A stretch of DNA of 64,000 bases from Sphingobium baderi (GTDB lineage: Bacteria; Pseudomonadota; Alphaproteobacteria; Sphingomonadales; Sphingomonadaceae), in NCBI RefSeq assembly GCF_001456115.1, contig NZ_CP013264.1, positions 3,986,501 through 4,050,500 of the forward strand, given 5' to 3'. Made by a program: the position numbers and the translations under genes. Every line of letters starts with the position of its first letter. Position 1 is the stretch's first letter. Below are positions 18,290 through 28,193 of this stretch, one piece after another. Below the pieces are notes generated by a model. That model searched no databases and was not told where the DNA came from. It was given only the letters and a program-made list of their open reading frames with translations.

Positions 18290-19585
18290 TCAAGAAACCG
18301 ACACCGTCACATCTTCCAGAATATTTTCCACTATGTCGAAATAATCACGCCATGTCGGCGGGGACCAAGCCGCGATCCTATCCATTTGCGCGGCCCGCTC
18401 GGGCGATCCTTCCACACTATAGGCCCGGATGACCCGTATCCAGCCCATGCCATCCAGTGGATCGAGATAGTCGGGCGCATCTCCGCCGACTTCCCGATGC
18501 GCGACGATATCGCTGCAAACGACCGGCACGCCTGCCGCCAAGGCTTCCACTACAGGCATGCCGAATCCCTCGACAAAGGACGGCATCAACATGGCCCGCG
18601 CGTTCCGGGTCAGCGCCTGCATCTCGCTGTCCGAAACCTGTCCGGCTTCGATGACATGGCCACGCAGGATTTCACCACGTTCCAGCATGTCGACGACATT
18701 TTCATTTTCCCAGCCGCGCCGCCCCACCAACACCAGCATGGGCGCGGCATCGCCCATCTGTTCCACCAGCCTGCGCCAGATGTTCAGCAGAAGCAGATGA
18801 TTCTTCCGCGGCTCGATGGTTGAAATATAGATGAAATAAGGACGATCGGGCACCTTATGACGGGTGGCGTCGGCCGGTTCCGCCGGGTCGGCTCCAAAAT
18901 GAGCAACACGGATCACACGATTGCGCGGCCCCTCCGCCAGATGAGGCGCGAGCGCATCGATGGTGGCCTGGCTATTGCCTATGATGCCGCTCGCGAAGGA
19001 ATCGATAGTGCGAAGGCGCCGGCGATGCTCCTCCGCGCCCTGTGGCCGGGCAAATTCGGGATGGCTCAGTGGAATGACATCATGCACCAGGGTCACGAAT
19101 TTCGCACCCTCCGCGCGCAGGATGGCGTCCACCTGCCCATGATCGTCGAGATGATGCGGCGAGACCTGAAGATAGACGCGCGGCCCGGTCGCACGCGGCA
19201 CCGGACGGGGACGCAGCGCAATGAGTTGCCGGACGATGGCCGCGCGCCCCTCCTTCTGATCCATGGCGCGCGCATTGCGCCAGCGTGCGGCGGTAAAGGT
19301 CAGAAACTGGCGTACCGCTCCGCCATTCAACCGCCCATAATAGCCGCCTGCCGGATGCACCGCCGCAAAGGCCAGCCGATCCGGCATCCGCTCCAGCAAT
19401 TCGCGCGCATAGACATATTCCACGCGATCGATGCCCGTGGGCGTCGGGTGGAAACAGCGCGACAAAAGGCGGGAGATGTCGAGAATGATTTCCGCTTCGC
19501 CCCGCTGCCCGTCTATGCGCTGACCGGCAGGCTTGCTACGCAGGGCGACACGCGCGCCCGGGGCAATGAAGGGCTTGAGCGCCAT
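18290..19585 (-). CDS. Family 4 glycosyltransferase of the kpsC-kpsS operon
   Basis: 431-residue GT-B enzyme. The N-terminal half includes IILDISRLLSR and TGIDRVEYVYARELL; the C-terminal Glycos_transf_1 domain has YISTIEPRKNHLLLL, LVGRRGWENENV and MPSFVEGFGMPVVEALAAG with the E-x7-E catalytic pattern. Its layout matches the GT4 at 6664-7917, so both may act on the same chain. The sugar is not predictable; mannose is plausible from manA/manC. About 100 bases separate it from kpsC, on the same strand. Confidence 0.8.
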   Translation of the reverse strand: MALKPFIAPGARVALRSKPAGQRIDGQRGEAEIILDISRLLSRCFHPTPTGIDRVEYVYARELLERMPDRLAFAAVHPAGGYYGRLNGGAVRQFLTFTAARWRNARAMDQKEGRAAIVRQLIALRPRPVPRATGPRVYLQVSPHHLDDHGQVDAILRAEGAKFVTLVHDVIPLSHPEFARPQGAEEHRRRLRTIDSFASGIIGNSQATIDALAPHLAEGPRNRVIRVAHFGADPAEPADATRHKVPDRPYFIYISTIEPRKNHLLLLNIWRRLVEQMGDAAPMLVLVGRRGWENENVVDMLERGEILRGHVIEAGQVSDSEMQALTRNARAMLMPSFVEGFGMPVVEALAAGVPVVCSDIVAHREVGGDAPDYLDPLDGMGWIRVIRAYSVEGSPERAAQMDRIAAWSPPTWRDYFDIVENILEDVTVSVS

Positions 19586-19639
19586 TTCAGCGATATTCCT
19601 CTGCCATGCGCGGGACAGCGCCGATCCTCCGATTGCATA

Positions 19640-20080
19640 TCAAAACCGGGCGCGAATCTCTTCGGCCAGGGTCTGCAATTCGGCGGGATCGGCGAAATTG
19701 CCCTGTGCATGCGCGCTGAAACCCATCGGCCCGCCTTCCCAGCGCGGCACGATATGCACATGCATATGAAACACGGTCTGCCCAGCTGGCGCGCCATTGA
19801 ATTGCGCGACGTGGATGCCGTCCGGGTTTAGCGCTTCCCGGATCGCGCTTGCGACCTTCCTGGTCGTTGCCATGACCTGACAGAGCGCTTCGTCCTCCAT
19901 TTCAAGAAGGTTGCGCGCCCTGGACCATTTGGAAATGACCAGCGAATGCCCCCTGGATTGAGGCTGGATGTCGAGGAAGGCGAGCGTATGTGCATCCTCG
20001 TAGAGCCGGGTCGACGGCAGCTTGCCCTGAAGGATCAGGGAAAAGGGGTTTCCTTCATCATAGACGCCGTCGAGGCTCAT
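19640..20080 (-). CDS. HIT-family nucleotide hydrolase
   Basis: 146-residue histidine-triad protein. The active-site motif is HMHVHIVPRW, fitting HxHxH followed by hydrophobic residues, preceded by GAPAGQTVFH. The N-terminal part FSLILQGKLPSTRLYEDA and LAFLDIQPQSRGHSLV is typical of the HINT/Hit branch that hydrolyses nucleoside phosphoramidates or dinucleoside polyphosphates. It lies 11 bases after scoB on the same strand but is probably functionally unrelated. Confidence 0.88.
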   Translation of the reverse strand: MSLDGVYDEGNPFSLILQGKLPSTRLYEDAHTLAFLDIQPQSRGHSLVISKWSRARNLLEMEDEALCQVMATTRKVASAIREALNPDGIHVAQFNGAPAGQTVFHMHVHIVPRWEGGPMGFSAHAQGNFADPAELQTLAEEIRARF

Positions 20081-20091
20081 TGCGCGGTCCT

Positions 20092-20745
20092 TCAGCTCAG
20101 ATAATGAGCGGAAGTTTTAGCGGCGACTTCTTCCGCCGTCACGCCCGGCGCAAGTTCGACGAGCTTGAACGGGCTGTCATGGTCCGGCCGCTGAAACACG
20201 CACAGGTCGGTGACGATCATGTCCACCACATTCTTGCCGGTGAGCGGCAGGGTGCAGGCCGGAATGAACTTGGGACTACCGTCCTTGGACGTATGTTCCA
20301 TGACGACGATGATCTTCTTGACGCCTGCGACAAGATCCATCGCGCCGCCCATGCCCTTGATCATCTTGCCGGGGATCATCCAGTTGGCGATGTCGCCATT
20401 TTCCGCCACTTCCATCGCACCCAGGACGGTCAGGTCGATATGTCCGCCCCGGATCATGGCGAAGCTGTCGGCGCTGGAGAAATAGGCGCTGTTAGGCAGT
20501 TCGCTGATCGTCTGCTTGCCTGCGTTGATGAGGTCGGCGTCTTCATCCCCCTCGAACGGGAAAGGTCCGATGCCCAGCAGGCCATTTTCGGACTGGAGCG
20601 TCACTTCCACGCCCGCCGGAATATGGTTCGCCACCAATGTCGGGATGCCGATGCCAAGGTTCACATAGAAACCGTCCTTGAGTTCCCTGGCCGCGCGGGC
20701 CGCCATTTCATCGCGGGTCCAGCCTTTGGTTTCCTCAGCCATCAT
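20092..20745 (-). CDS. scoB: 3-oxoacid CoA-transferase subunit B
   Basis: Beta subunit of succinyl-CoA:3-ketoacid CoA transferase, which activates acetoacetate in ketone-body and PHB breakdown. 217 residues. The catalytic Glu lies in [13 protein letters not shown] (SENG motif), and [19 protein letters not shown] is the family N-terminal block. The [13 protein letters not shown] segment is also conserved. It overlaps scoA by four bases (ATGA), so the two subunits are made together. Confidence 0.9.
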   Translation of the reverse strand: MMAEETKGWTRDEMAARAARELKDGFYVNLGIGIPTLVANHIPAGVEVTLQSENGLLGIGPFPFEGDEDADLINAGKQTISELPNSAYFSSADSFAMIRGGHIDLTVLGAMEVAENGDIANWMIPGKMIKGMGGAMDLVAGVKKIIVVMEHTSKDGSPKFIPACTLPLTGKNVVDMIVTDLCVFQRPDHDSPFKLVELAPGVTAEEVAAKTSAHYLS

Positions 20746-21452
20746 GCGGTCTCCCTCTGGCGAACGGTGCGAAATTCGATTTTCTTGTCATAGGGCGCGC
20801 CGACGATCATGCGCTTCACATAGATGCCGGGCAGATGAATGCAATCGGGGTCAAGGCTGCCCACCGGCACCACTTCCTCGACCTCCGCGATGCAGATCCT
20901 GGCGGCGGTGGCCATCGGCTGGTTGAAGTTGCGCGCGGTCTTGCGGAAGATCAGGTTGCCGCTTTCATCGGCCTTCCACCCCTTGATGACGGCGACGTCG
21001 GCAAAGATGCCGCGTTCGAGGATATAATCCTGTCCGTCGAAATTCTTGACTTCCTTACCCTCGGCCACGGCCGTGCCGACCCCGGTCTTGGTGTAGAAGC
21101 CGGGAATGCCCGCTCCGCCCGCGCGGCAGCGTTCGGCCAGCGTACCCTGCGGGCAGAATTCAACTTCCAGTTCGCCCGCCAGATATTGCCGCTCGAACTC
21201 CTTGTTCTCGCCGACATAGGAGGAGATCATCTTCTTCACCTGCCGCGTCCGCAGCAGCTTGCCCAGTCCCTCGCCGTCGATGCCGGCATTGTTGGAGGCA
21301 ATGGTCAGATCCTTGACCCCGCTGTCCCGAATCGCGTCGATCAGCCGTTCTGGAATACCGCAAAGGCCAAATCCGCCCGCGCACAGATGCATCCCGTCGA
21401 AAAGAAGGCCCTCCAACGCTGATACAGCATCAGGGTAGAGCTTGTTCACCAT
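20742..21452 (-). CDS. scoA: 3-oxoacid CoA-transferase subunit A
   Basis: Alpha subunit of the same CoA transferase. 236 residues from [15 protein letters not shown]. This start is chosen because AGAGGA stands seven bases upstream; a Met seven codons earlier lacks one. Family blocks: [16 protein letters not shown] with the glycine-rich CoA-binding loop, [33 protein letters not shown], and ARGGGxGIPGFYT-like [18 protein letters not shown] typical two-gene operon with scoB. Confidence 0.9.
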   Translation of the reverse strand: MVNKLYPDAVSALEGLLFDGMHLCAGGFGLCGIPERLIDAIRDSGVKDLTIASNNAGIDGEGLGKLLRTRQVKKMISSYVGENKEFERQYLAGELEVEFCPQGTLAERCRAGGAGIPGFYTKTGVGTAVAEGKEVKNFDGQDYILERGIFADVAVIKGWKADESGNLIFRKTARNFNQPMATAARICIAEVEEVVPVGSLDPDCIHLPGIYVKRMIVGAPYDKKIEFRTVRQRETA

Positions 21453-21531
21453 CGCACGTCCTCTTCTGTTCAAGGCTCACGCCATAGGGACAGGAAGGGA
21501 TTCGGTCAATTTGCTGCAATCGCGAGAGACG

Positions 21532-22629
21532 CTAGTCACGTGAATCCGAAGTTCGGTGCATTGTTTTCTGACAGAAGCGTTTGACGGAGGCGAGGATTTC
21601 GTCGGCTGATTTGACCCATTGGTAGGGCCTTGGGTTTTCGTTGTGAGCCGCAATGAAGGCGGCGATATCGGCCTCAAGCTCTGCGGTGGATCGATGCACG
21701 CCGCGTTGCAGTTGCTTGCGCGTCAGTTCCGCAAACCAGCGTTCGACCTGATTGATCCAGGACGCCGATGTCGGTGTGAAGTGGACATGCCAATGCGGCC
21801 GGCGCGCCAGCCAGGCCTTGATCTTCGGCGTTTTGTGGGTGGCATAGTTGTCCATCACGAGATGCACGTCGGGACCCTTGGGCATCGCGGCGTCGATCCG
21901 CTTGAGGAAGTCGAGGAACTCGCTTGCCCGATGGCGTTTGTAGCACTTGCCGATCACCGCTCCTGTGGCGATATCGAGCGCCGCGAACAGTGAAGTCGTG
22001 CCATTGCGGACATAGGTATGGGTGCGCCGTTCGGGCACGCCCGGCGCCATGGGCACGACCGGTTGCTCGCGATCCAGCGCCTGGATCTGGCTCTTTTCGT
22101 CCACGCACAGCACGACCGCCCGGTTCGGCGGCGACATGTAAAGGCCGACAATGTCCTGAACCTTGTCGACGAACAGCGGATCGGTTGACAGCTTGAACGT
22201 CTCCGACCGGTGCGGTTGCAGGCCAAACGCGCCCCAGATCCGACGGATGGTGGTGTGCGACAGTCCGCTCTCGGCCGCCATGGAGCGGATCGACCAATGC
22301 GTGGCGTCCTTCGGGGTGGTGTTCAGCGTGCGCTCGATCACTTGAGCCACTTGGGCGTCAGATACTGTTCGTGGCCGACCCGCGCGATATTCGTCGCTCA
22401 GCCCTTCAATGCCATCCTGCGCGAACCGCCGCCGCCATTTGCCAACCGTATGCTCATGCACACCAAGGCGTTCGGCGACTTCCTTGCTCTGCAATCCCTC
22501 CGCACAGAGCAAAACCATCCGGCACCGATCCGACAGCGAACGCGGCGCCTTGTGCCGCCGAACCTGAGCTTCGAGAAAGGTCCGTTCCTCCCCGCTCAGG
22601 ACAACCAAATCCGCCTGTCTGCCCGCCAT
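21532..22629 (-). CDS. IS630-family transposase
   Basis: 365-residue Tc1/mariner-like DDE transposase. The N-terminal HTH region reads [20 protein letters not shown] then [13 protein letters not shown]. The DDE_3 core has [15 protein letters not shown] (first Asp), [14 protein letters not shown] (second Asp) and [14 protein letters not shown] (Glu). Start at 22629 gives AAGGA eight bases upstream; an ATG three codons earlier is the alternative. The stop codon TAG overlaps the TA dinucleotide at the element's left end. The frame is intact and may be active. Confidence 0.9.
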   Translation of the reverse strand: MAGRQADLVVLSGEERTFLEAQVRRHKAPRSLSDRCRMVLLCAEGLQSKEVAERLGVHEHTVGKWRRRFAQDGIEGLSDEYRAGRPRTVSDAQVAQVIERTLNTTPKDATHWSIRSMAAESGLSHTTIRRIWGAFGLQPHRSETFKLSTDPLFVDKVQDIVGLYMSPPNRAVVLCVDEKSQIQALDREQPVVPMAPGVPERRTHTYVRNGTTSLFAALDIATGAVIGKCYKRHRASEFLDFLKRIDAAMPKGPDVHLVMDNYATHKTPKIKAWLARRPHWHVHFTPTSASWINQVERWFAELTRKQLQRGVHRSTAELEADIAAFIAAHNENPRPYQWVKSADEILASVKRFCQKTMHRTSDSRD

Positions 22630-22693
22630 CGCGCCCATCCTTGCCCGTCCGGCAAAGACATATACAATGATGCCTACTTCAGTTCCAGATGAC
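21535..22693 (-). mobile_element. IS630-family insertion sequence with TA target duplication
   Basis: Bounded by TA at 21533-21534 and 22694-22695. The left tip reads CTAGTCACGTGAATCCGAAGT and the right tip, on the minus strand, CTAGTCATCTGGAACTGAAG; they share GTCA, TG, and GAAG positions, as imperfect terminal repeats should. Length is about 1.16 kb, normal for the family. It lies between scoA and thiSG, which are transcribed in the same direction, and its right TA is shared with the small element next door. Confidence 0.8.
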
Positions 22694-22695
22694 TA

Positions 22696-22856
22696 GGACG
22701 GATCGACATTCAGGGGATGGTGGAGCGAGCCGAAGGCCAGCGAAGCTATAATGGTGAATATCCATGACCCGGCGCGCAACGACCTACATGGTCGTGAGCA
22801 CCGGATGCATAGAAAGACGCCGCGTGCGGCCCTCCTGAACTGATGTCGATCCGTCC
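22696..22856. mobile_element. 161-bp MITE-like element flanked by TA
   Basis: Perfect 17-base inverted repeats CTAGGACGGATCGACAT (22693-22709 and reversed at 22843-22859), counting the CTAG formed with the target TA. The interior has no coding frame but contains a short palindrome (CGACC-tacat-GGTCG near 22790). Size, TA duplication and lack of a gene fit a miniature element mobilised by an IS630-type transposase. Its tips (GGACGGATCGACAT) differ from those of the neighbouring IS630, so that copy may not be its driver. Confidence 0.72.
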
Positions 22857-23857
22857 TAGATCAGACCGGCCAGCGGGCTGGACGGATCGGCATAAAGGCG
22901 TTTGCCCATGCGCCCCGCGCGATAGGCCATGCGGCCCGCTTCCACGCCCGCCTTCATCGCGGCGGCCATCAATATCGGGTCCTTCGCCTCAGCGATAGCG
23001 GTGTTCATGAGCACGCCGGTGCACCCCAGTTCCATCGCCTCGGCGGCCTCGGACGCTGTGCCCACGCCCGCATCCACCAAAACCGGCAGCGCCGTGCCTT
23101 CGACGATCAGGCGAATGGTGACGCGATTCTGGATGCCAAGACCCGAACCGATCGGCGCGCCCAGCGGCATGATCGCCACAGCGCCCGCATCCTCCAGCCG
23201 CCTGGCCGCGATCGGATCGTCGACGCAGTAGACCATCGGCTTGAAGCCTTCCTTGGCGAGGATTTCGGTGGCTCGCAACGTCTCCACCATATCCGGGTAA
23301 AGCGTCCGCGCCTCGCCCAGCACCTCCAGCTTGACGAGATCCCATCCGCCCGCCTCGCGCGCCAGCCGCAGGGTGCGGATCGCTTCCTCGCCTGTATAGC
23401 AGCCCGCCGTGTTGGGCAGGTAAGTAATCTTCCTGGGGTCGATATAGTCGGTCAGCATCGGCGCCTTGGGATCGGACACGTTCACGCGCCGCACGGCCAC
23501 GGTGACAATCTCCGCCCCCGAAGCCTCGACCGCCGCCGCGTTCTGCTCGAAATCCTTATATTTGCCGGTGCCGACGATCAGCCGCGAGCGAAAGCTCTTG
23601 CCCGCGACGCTCCAGCGATCCTCATCAATCGCGCTCACGTCGCCGCCGCCCACGAAATGCACGATCTCCAGCTCATCGCCATCCTCGACCAGCACCTGCC
23701 CCAGCGTGGAGCGGGGCACGACCTCCAGGTTGCGCTCCACCGCCACCTTTTCCGGCACGAAACCCAGCTCGCTCGCCAGTTCGGCCAGCGTCAGCCCGTC
23801 CCGCACGCGCCGGTGCTCGCCATTGATGTGGATGGAGATGGTGCCGTCGATGCTCAC
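22856..23857 (-). CDS. thiG: Fused sulfur carrier protein ThiS and thiazole synthase ThiG
   Basis: Makes the thiazole phosphate moiety of thiamine. Residues 1-70 are a ThiS ubiquitin-like domain ([20 protein letters not shown]) ending in HFVGGG, and residues about 80-333 are ThiG. ThiG has the Schiff-base Lys in DLVKLEVLG, plus [35 protein letters not shown] and [15 protein letters not shown]. The fused form is known in several alphaproteobacteria. ThiS normally needs a free C-terminal Gly-Gly, so the internal GGG is notable. The stop codon TAG overlaps the TA flanking the MITE-like element. No TPP riboswitch was recognised upstream. Confidence 0.9.
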   Translation of the reverse strand: MSIDGTISIHINGEHRRVRDGLTLAELASELGFVPEKVAVERNLEVVPRSTLGQVLVEDGDELEIVHFVGGGDVSAIDEDRWSVAGKSFRSRLIVGTGKYKDFEQNAAAVEASGAEIVTVAVRRVNVSDPKAPMLTDYIDPRKITYLPNTAGCYTGEEAIRTLRLAREAGGWDLVKLEVLGEARTLYPDMVETLRATEILAKEGFKPMVYCVDDPIAARRLEDAGAVAIMPLGAPIGSGLGIQNRVTIRLIVEGTALPVLVDAGVGTASEAAEAMELGCTGVLMNTAIAEAKDPILMAAAMKAGVEAGRMAYRAGRMGKRLYADPSSPLAGLI

Positions 23858-24009
23858 TTTTCGAAACTCCTGCCGCCGTCCACATCCCGTCTCGACTTGA
23901 GCGGACGCAAACGGCTATGAAGGCCCGCCAAAGGCCCGCGCCGTGGGGCGCATATAGGGACAGGGGCGTCGCCCCCGCAACAGGCTTGAAACGAGAATGG
24001 GGGACGGCC

Positions 24010-24450
24010 ATGACCGAAACACGCAAGATTTTCGTGCTGAACGGCCCGAACCTCAACATGCTGGGGACGCGGGAGCCGGAGATTTACGGCTTTGACACGC
24101 TGGACGACATTGCCGAACGCATGGAGGACGCCGCCAGCCGCGCTCATGTGGAGATCGATTTCCGTCAATCCAACCATGAAGGCCATCTGGTTGACTGGTT
24201 GCAGGAAGCGCATGGCGAAGGCGCGCACGCCGTCATCCTCAATCCCGGTGGCCTTACCCACACGTCCATCGCCCTGCATGACGCGATCAAGGGCATCACC
24301 GTGCCGGTGATCGAGGTGCACCTCTCCAATCCCCATGCGCGCGAGCCTTTCCGGCATAAAAGCTATGTCGGCATGGCAGCCAAGGGAACCATCGCGGGCT
24401 TTGGCGCGATGTCCTACATGCTCGCGCTGGAAGCCGCACTGGAGCTTTGA
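24010..24450 (+). CDS. aroQ: 3-dehydroquinate dehydratase, type II
   Basis: Third step of the shikimate pathway. 146 residues from [11 protein letters not shown], the standard type II size; GGGGGA just before this ATG supports it over the in-frame ATG at 23917. Active-site features are visible: [20 protein letters not shown] with the flexible-lid Arg and the Tyr, [25 protein letters not shown] and VIEVHLSN. It is divergent from thiSG and begins the plus-strand run aroQ-accB-accC-arsC-like. Confidence 0.93.
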   Translation: MTETRKIFVLNGPNLNMLGTREPEIYGFDTLDDIAERMEDAASRAHVEIDFRQSNHEGHLVDWLQEAHGEGAHAVILNPGGLTHTSIALHDAIKGITVPVIEVHLSNPHAREPFRHKSYVGMAAKGTIAGFGAMSYMLALEAALEL

Positions 24451-24522
24451 ACATTGCGCTGCGGCGCAAATGGTCATAGGCGCGGGCATCACAGAATAAA
24501 TTTCACCGTCCAGGGACATGAG

Positions 24523-25002
24523 ATGAACGACAAGCAGGAAAAGGGCGCAATGCAGGTGGACGTGCAACTGGTGCGGGATCTGGCTGCGTTGCTCGATGAC
24601 ACCAACCTGACGGAAATCGAGGTGGAGGACGGCGATCGCAAGATCCGCGTCGCGCGCAAGGCAGGCGCTGTAGCCCCGGCCTATGTCGCGGCGCCCGCGC
24701 CCGTCGCCACTCCGGCCGCTGCCGCCCCGGCGGTTGCTGCCGCTCCGGCCGAAGCCGCGCTGCCTTCAGGCACGACCGTGCGTTCGCCCATCGTCGGCAC
24801 TGCCTATCTCGCGGCCGAGCCGGGCGCACCTGCCTATGCCGCCATTGGATCGACCGTAAAGCAGGGCGATACCGTCCTCATCGTCGAAGCGATGAAGGTC
24901 ATGAACGCGATTCCCGCCCCGACATCGGGCAAGGTCAAGGCCGTTCTGGTCGATAACGGCCAGCCGGTCGAATATGACCAGCCGCTGATCGTCATTGAAT
25001 AA
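24523..25002 (+). CDS. accB: Biotin carboxyl carrier protein of acetyl-CoA carboxylase
   Basis: Carries CO2 on biotin for malonyl-CoA synthesis. 159 residues from [10 protein letters not shown], with AGGGACATGAG upstream. It has an N-terminal helical part ([14 protein letters not shown]), an Ala/Pro-rich linker at about 50-82, and the biotinyl domain with the target Lys in [10 protein letters not shown]. The thumb region [17 protein letters not shown] is present. It is followed after 14 bases by accC, the common accBC arrangement, downstream of aroQ as in many alphaproteobacteria. Confidence 0.94.
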   Translation: MNDKQEKGAMQVDVQLVRDLAALLDDTNLTEIEVEDGDRKIRVARKAGAVAPAYVAAPAPVATPAAAAPAVAAAPAEAALPSGTTVRSPIVGTAYLAAEPGAPAYAAIGSTVKQGDTVLIVEAMKVMNAIPAPTSGKVKAVLVDNGQPVEYDQPLIVIE

Positions 25003-25016
25003 GGCCGCCGCACGCC

Positions 25017-26369
25017 ATGGCCATTGAAAAGCTGTTGATCGCCAACCGGGGCGAAATCGCGCTGCGTATCCATCGCGCCTGTCATGAAATGGGAATCAAG
25101 ACGGTGGCGGTTCATTCCACCGCCGACGCCGACGCCATGCATGTGCGCCTGGCCGACGAAGCCATCTGCATCGGCCCCCCTGCCGCGAAAGACAGCTATC
25201 TGAACATCGCCGCTATCATTTCGGCGGCGGAGATTTCAGGCGCCGACGCAATCCATCCCGGCTATGGCTTCCTGTCGGAAAATGCCCAGTTCGCGGAGAT
25301 TGTGGAAACCCACGGCATCGCCTTTGTCGGCCCCAAGCCCGAACATATCCGCATCATGGGCGACAAGGTGGAGGCGAAAAAGACGGCGGGCGCGCTGGGC
25401 CTGCCGCTCGTTCCCGGCTCCGACGGCGCGCTTTCCGACGTCGAGGAAGCCAAGGAGGTCGCCGCGAAGATCGGCTATCCCGTCCTTATCAAGGCGGCAT
25501 CGGGCGGCGGCGGGCGCGGCATGAAGGTCGTGCCGTCCGAAGACCAACTCGAAACGCTGATGAAACAGGCCGGCAGCGAAGCCAAGGCCGCCTTCGGCGA
25601 CGACACCGTCTATATGGAAAAATATCTGGGCAACCCCCGGCATATCGAGTTCCAGATATTCGGCGACGGCAATGGCAATGCCATCCATCTGGGCGAGCGC
25701 GACTGCTCGCTCCAGCGCCGCCACCAGAAGGTGCTGGAGGAAGCCCCCTCCCCCGTCCTCTCCACCGCCGAGCGCGACCGCATGGGCGAAGTCGTCCGCA
25801 AGGCGATGGCCGACATGGGCTATCGCGGCGCGGGAACGATCGAGTTTCTGTGGGAAGACGGCGAATTCTACTTCATCGAGATGAATACCCGCCTGCAGGT
25901 GGAGCATCCCGTGACGGAGATGATCACCGGCGTCGATCTCGTCCGCGAACAAATCCGCGTTGCGGAAGGCAAGCCGCTCTCCGTCGCGCAGGAGGACATC
26001 GAATTCCACGGCCATGCCATCGAATGCCGCATCAACGCGGAAGACCCCCGCACCTTCGCGCCTTCGCCGGGCACCGTCACCAGCTATCATGTGCCGGGCG
26101 GCATGCATGTCCGCGTCGATAGCGGCCTTTATCAGGGCTATAAGGTGCCGCCTTATTATGACAGCATGATCGGCAAGCTGATCGTCTATGGCCGCACGCG
26201 GGAGGGCTGCATCATGCGCCTCAAGCGCGCGCTGGAAGAATATGTGATCGAAGGGATGAAGACCACCATCCCGCTGCATCAGGCGCTGCTGCGCGATCCC
26301 GATTTCCTGAACGGCGACTATACGATCAAGTGGCTGGAGGATTGGCTGGCGCGGGAAGACGCGGCATGA
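25017..26369 (+). CDS. accC: Biotin carboxylase subunit of acetyl-CoA carboxylase
   Basis: ATP-dependent carboxylation of biotin on AccB. 450 residues, full family length. Domains in order: N-terminal Biotin_carb_N ([17 protein letters not shown]), ATP-grasp with the glycine-rich loop [14 protein letters not shown], the block [20 protein letters not shown], the active-site region [14 protein letters not shown] with the catalytic Arg, and the C-terminal Biotin_carb_C ([13 protein letters not shown]). The stop overlaps the next gene by ATGA. Confidence 0.95.
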   Translation: MAIEKLLIANRGEIALRIHRACHEMGIKTVAVHSTADADAMHVRLADEAICIGPPAAKDSYLNIAAIISAAEISGADAIHPGYGFLSENAQFAEIVETHGIAFVGPKPEHIRIMGDKVEAKKTAGALGLPLVPGSDGALSDVEEAKEVAAKIGYPVLIKAASGGGGRGMKVVPSEDQLETLMKQAGSEAKAAFGDDTVYMEKYLGNPRHIEFQIFGDGNGNAIHLGERDCSLQRRHQKVLEEAPSPVLSTAERDRMGEVVRKAMADMGYRGAGTIEFLWEDGEFYFIEMNTRLQVEHPVTEMITGVDLVREQIRVAEGKPLSVAQEDIEFHGHAIECRINAEDPRTFAPSPGTVTSYHVPGGMHVRVDSGLYQGYKVPPYYDSMIGKLIVYGRTREGCIMRLKRALEEYVIEGMKTTIPLHQALLRDPDFLNGDYTIKWLEDWLAREDAA

Positions 26370-26710
26370 AGGCCACCATCTGGCACAATCCCCGCTGCTC
26401 CAAATCGCGGCAGGCTCTGGCGATCCTGGAGGCGAAGTCCGGCTTGGAGATCGAGGTCGTCGAATACCTCAAGGCGCCCCCGACCCGTTCGGAAATCGAA
26501 GCGGTGCTGAAAAAAGCAGGCATTGCGCCTTCTCAAGCCATTCGCAAGGGCGAAGCCGTGGCGCAGGAAATCGGCCTCGATACGAACGACAACATGGCTG
26601 TGCTGGACGCCATGGCCGCTTACCCGATCCTGATCGAACGCCCCATCATCATCACCGAAAAAGGCGTCGTCATCGCCCGTCCGCCGGAAAAAGCGCACGA
26701 CATTCTCTGA
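26366..26710 (+). CDS. ArsC-family glutathione-dependent reductase-like protein
   Basis: 114-residue ArsC/Spx-fold protein. The catalytic Cys lies in [33 protein letters not shown] and [20 protein letters not shown] are the family segments, the latter with the conserved RPI. It could be an arsenate reductase or one of the general YfgD-type members; no ars operon is nearby, so a symbol is not assigned. The four-base overlap with accC suggests it rides on that transcript. Confidence 0.8.
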   Translation: MKATIWHNPRCSKSRQALAILEAKSGLEIEVVEYLKAPPTRSEIEAVLKKAGIAPSQAIRKGEAVAQEIGLDTNDNMAVLDAMAAYPILIERPIIITEKGVVIARPPEKAHDIL

Positions 26711-26727
26711 ATAGCGCGCTTGGACTG

Positions 26728-26760
26728 TGACGGGGCAGCCTGGTGCGTGCAACCCCGTCA
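26728..26760 (+). terminator. Hairpin after the accBC operon, possible terminator
   Basis: TGACGGGG at 26728-26735 pairs perfectly with CCCCGTCA at 26753-26760 across a 17-base loop. There is no T-run after it, so if it ends transcription it is not a classical intrinsic terminator. Confidence 0.35.
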
Positions 26761-26859
26761 TGCCAGTAAATGTGTTGGCGCAGTTGGATGTCGGACCAGC
26801 CTCGGAAAGTTTAACCGCCTTCACTTGACCCGGCTTGGCAAAGCCCGGCATGAAACCGC

Positions 26860-28059
26860 ATGACTGATCCTGCCGCCGCGCTCGGCCATCCCCTGTTCCG
26901 GGATATGCCGACCACCATTTTTGAGAAGATGTCGATCCGTGCCCGCGAAACCGGCGCGATCAATCTGGGTCAGGGCTTTCCCGACGGGCCGGGGCCGCAT
27001 GAGGTGCTGGAAGCGGCCGCCCACGCGCTGCTCAATCGCTCCAACCAATATCCGCCCATGATGGGCCTTCCCGAACTGCGCGCAGCCATCGCGGCGCATT
27101 ATGGCGTGCATCAGGGGCTGGATCTGCGCCCGGAAGAGGTGATCGTCACCTCCGGCGCCACGGAAGCGCTGGCGGCCAGCTTGATGGCGCTGGTGACGCC
27201 GGGCGACGAAGTGCTGGTGCTAGCGCCGCTATACGATTCCTACGTCCCCCTGATTGAGCGAGCGGGGGGCGTGGCGAAGGTCATCACGCTCACCCCGCCG
27301 GAATGGCGCATCACACAGGAGGCGCTCGCGGCTGCGGCGAGCGATCGCACGCGCCTCATCCTGCTCAACAACCCAACCAACCCCACCGCCGTGGTGATGC
27401 GCGAGGCGGAACTGGCGCTGCTGGCGCGCTTCTGCGTGGAGCGCGACCTGATCGCAATCTGCGACGAGGTGTGGGAGCATGTGATCTTCGACGGCGCCAG
27501 ATACCAGTCGCTGATGGCGTTTCCGGGGATGCGGGAGCGCACGGTCAAGATCGGATCGGCGGGCAAGATCTTCTCGCTCACCGGCTGGAAAGTGGGCTGG
27601 ATGTGCGCCGCGCCCGCATTGGCGGCCCTGCTGGCCCGGGCGCATCAGTTCCTCACCTTCACCACCGCGCCCAATCTGCAATGGGCGGTGGCCGAAGGGC
27701 TGGGCAAGCCCGCGCAATGGTTCGCGCAGATGCGGGACGATTATCAGGCATCACGCGACCGGCTGGCCGAAGGGCTGGAGGCGGCGGGCTATGCCGTGCA
27801 ACCGAGCGCGGCGACATGGTTCCTGTCCATCGACCTGCCTGCTTCAGGCATCGCCATGGACGATGTGACCTTCTGCGAGCGGATCATCGATGAGGCAGGC
27901 GTCGCGGCTATCCCAGTTTCCGCCTTCTTTCCCGACGGCGCGGTGACGAGCCTGGTACGACTGTGCTTTTCCAAGGCCGACGGCGTGATCGACGCGGCGG
28001 TGGACCGGCTGGCGCGCTTTCGTCAAAGCCTGCTTGCGGAGAGCGGGACGGCCCGCTAA
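26860..28059 (+). CDS. PLP-dependent aminotransferase, class I/II
   Basis: 399-residue fold-type I aminotransferase. The PLP Lys is in KIGSAGKIFSLTGWKVGW; other family points are INLGQGFPDGPGP, VTSGATEALAA, LNNPTNPTA with the Asn and Pro of the cofactor site, and AICDEVWEHVIFDG with the Asp. LGQGFPD and the overall pattern resemble the methionine or kynurenine aminotransferase branch (YbdL/Kat-like) rather than aspartate aminotransferase proper. The exact substrate cannot be told from sequence. Confidence 0.85.
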   Translation: MTDPAAALGHPLFRDMPTTIFEKMSIRARETGAINLGQGFPDGPGPHEVLEAAAHALLNRSNQYPPMMGLPELRAAIAAHYGVHQGLDLRPEEVIVTSGATEALAASLMALVTPGDEVLVLAPLYDSYVPLIERAGGVAKVITLTPPEWRITQEALAAAASDRTRLILLNNPTNPTAVVMREAELALLARFCVERDLIAICDEVWEHVIFDGARYQSLMAFPGMRERTVKIGSAGKIFSLTGWKVGWMCAAPALAALLARAHQFLTFTTAPNLQWAVAEGLGKPAQWFAQMRDDYQASRDRLAEGLEAAGYAVQPSAATWFLSIDLPASGIAMDDVTFCERIIDEAGVAAIPVSAFFPDGAVTSLVRLCFSKADGVIDAAVDRLARFRQSLLAESGTAR

Positions 28060-28193
28060 GTTCCCCTTTCGTTCCCAGCTTCATGCGGTTCCAGCCGAAC
28101 CGAATAACGCCGGGCAGCCCTTTGTTTTCCGTGATTTCCGAATCGGCAGATAATGCCATCGGCCGCGAAATCACTCTGGCGAAAGCGTGATCC

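Noticed and set aside
22696..22856. CRISPR-like or attachment site
   Set aside because: There is only one inverted pair with TA flanks and no repeated direct units, so a MITE fits better.
23858..24009. TPP riboswitch upstream of thiSG
   Set aside because: Neither the conserved CTGAGA nor ACCTGA-type elements were found in the short upstream region.
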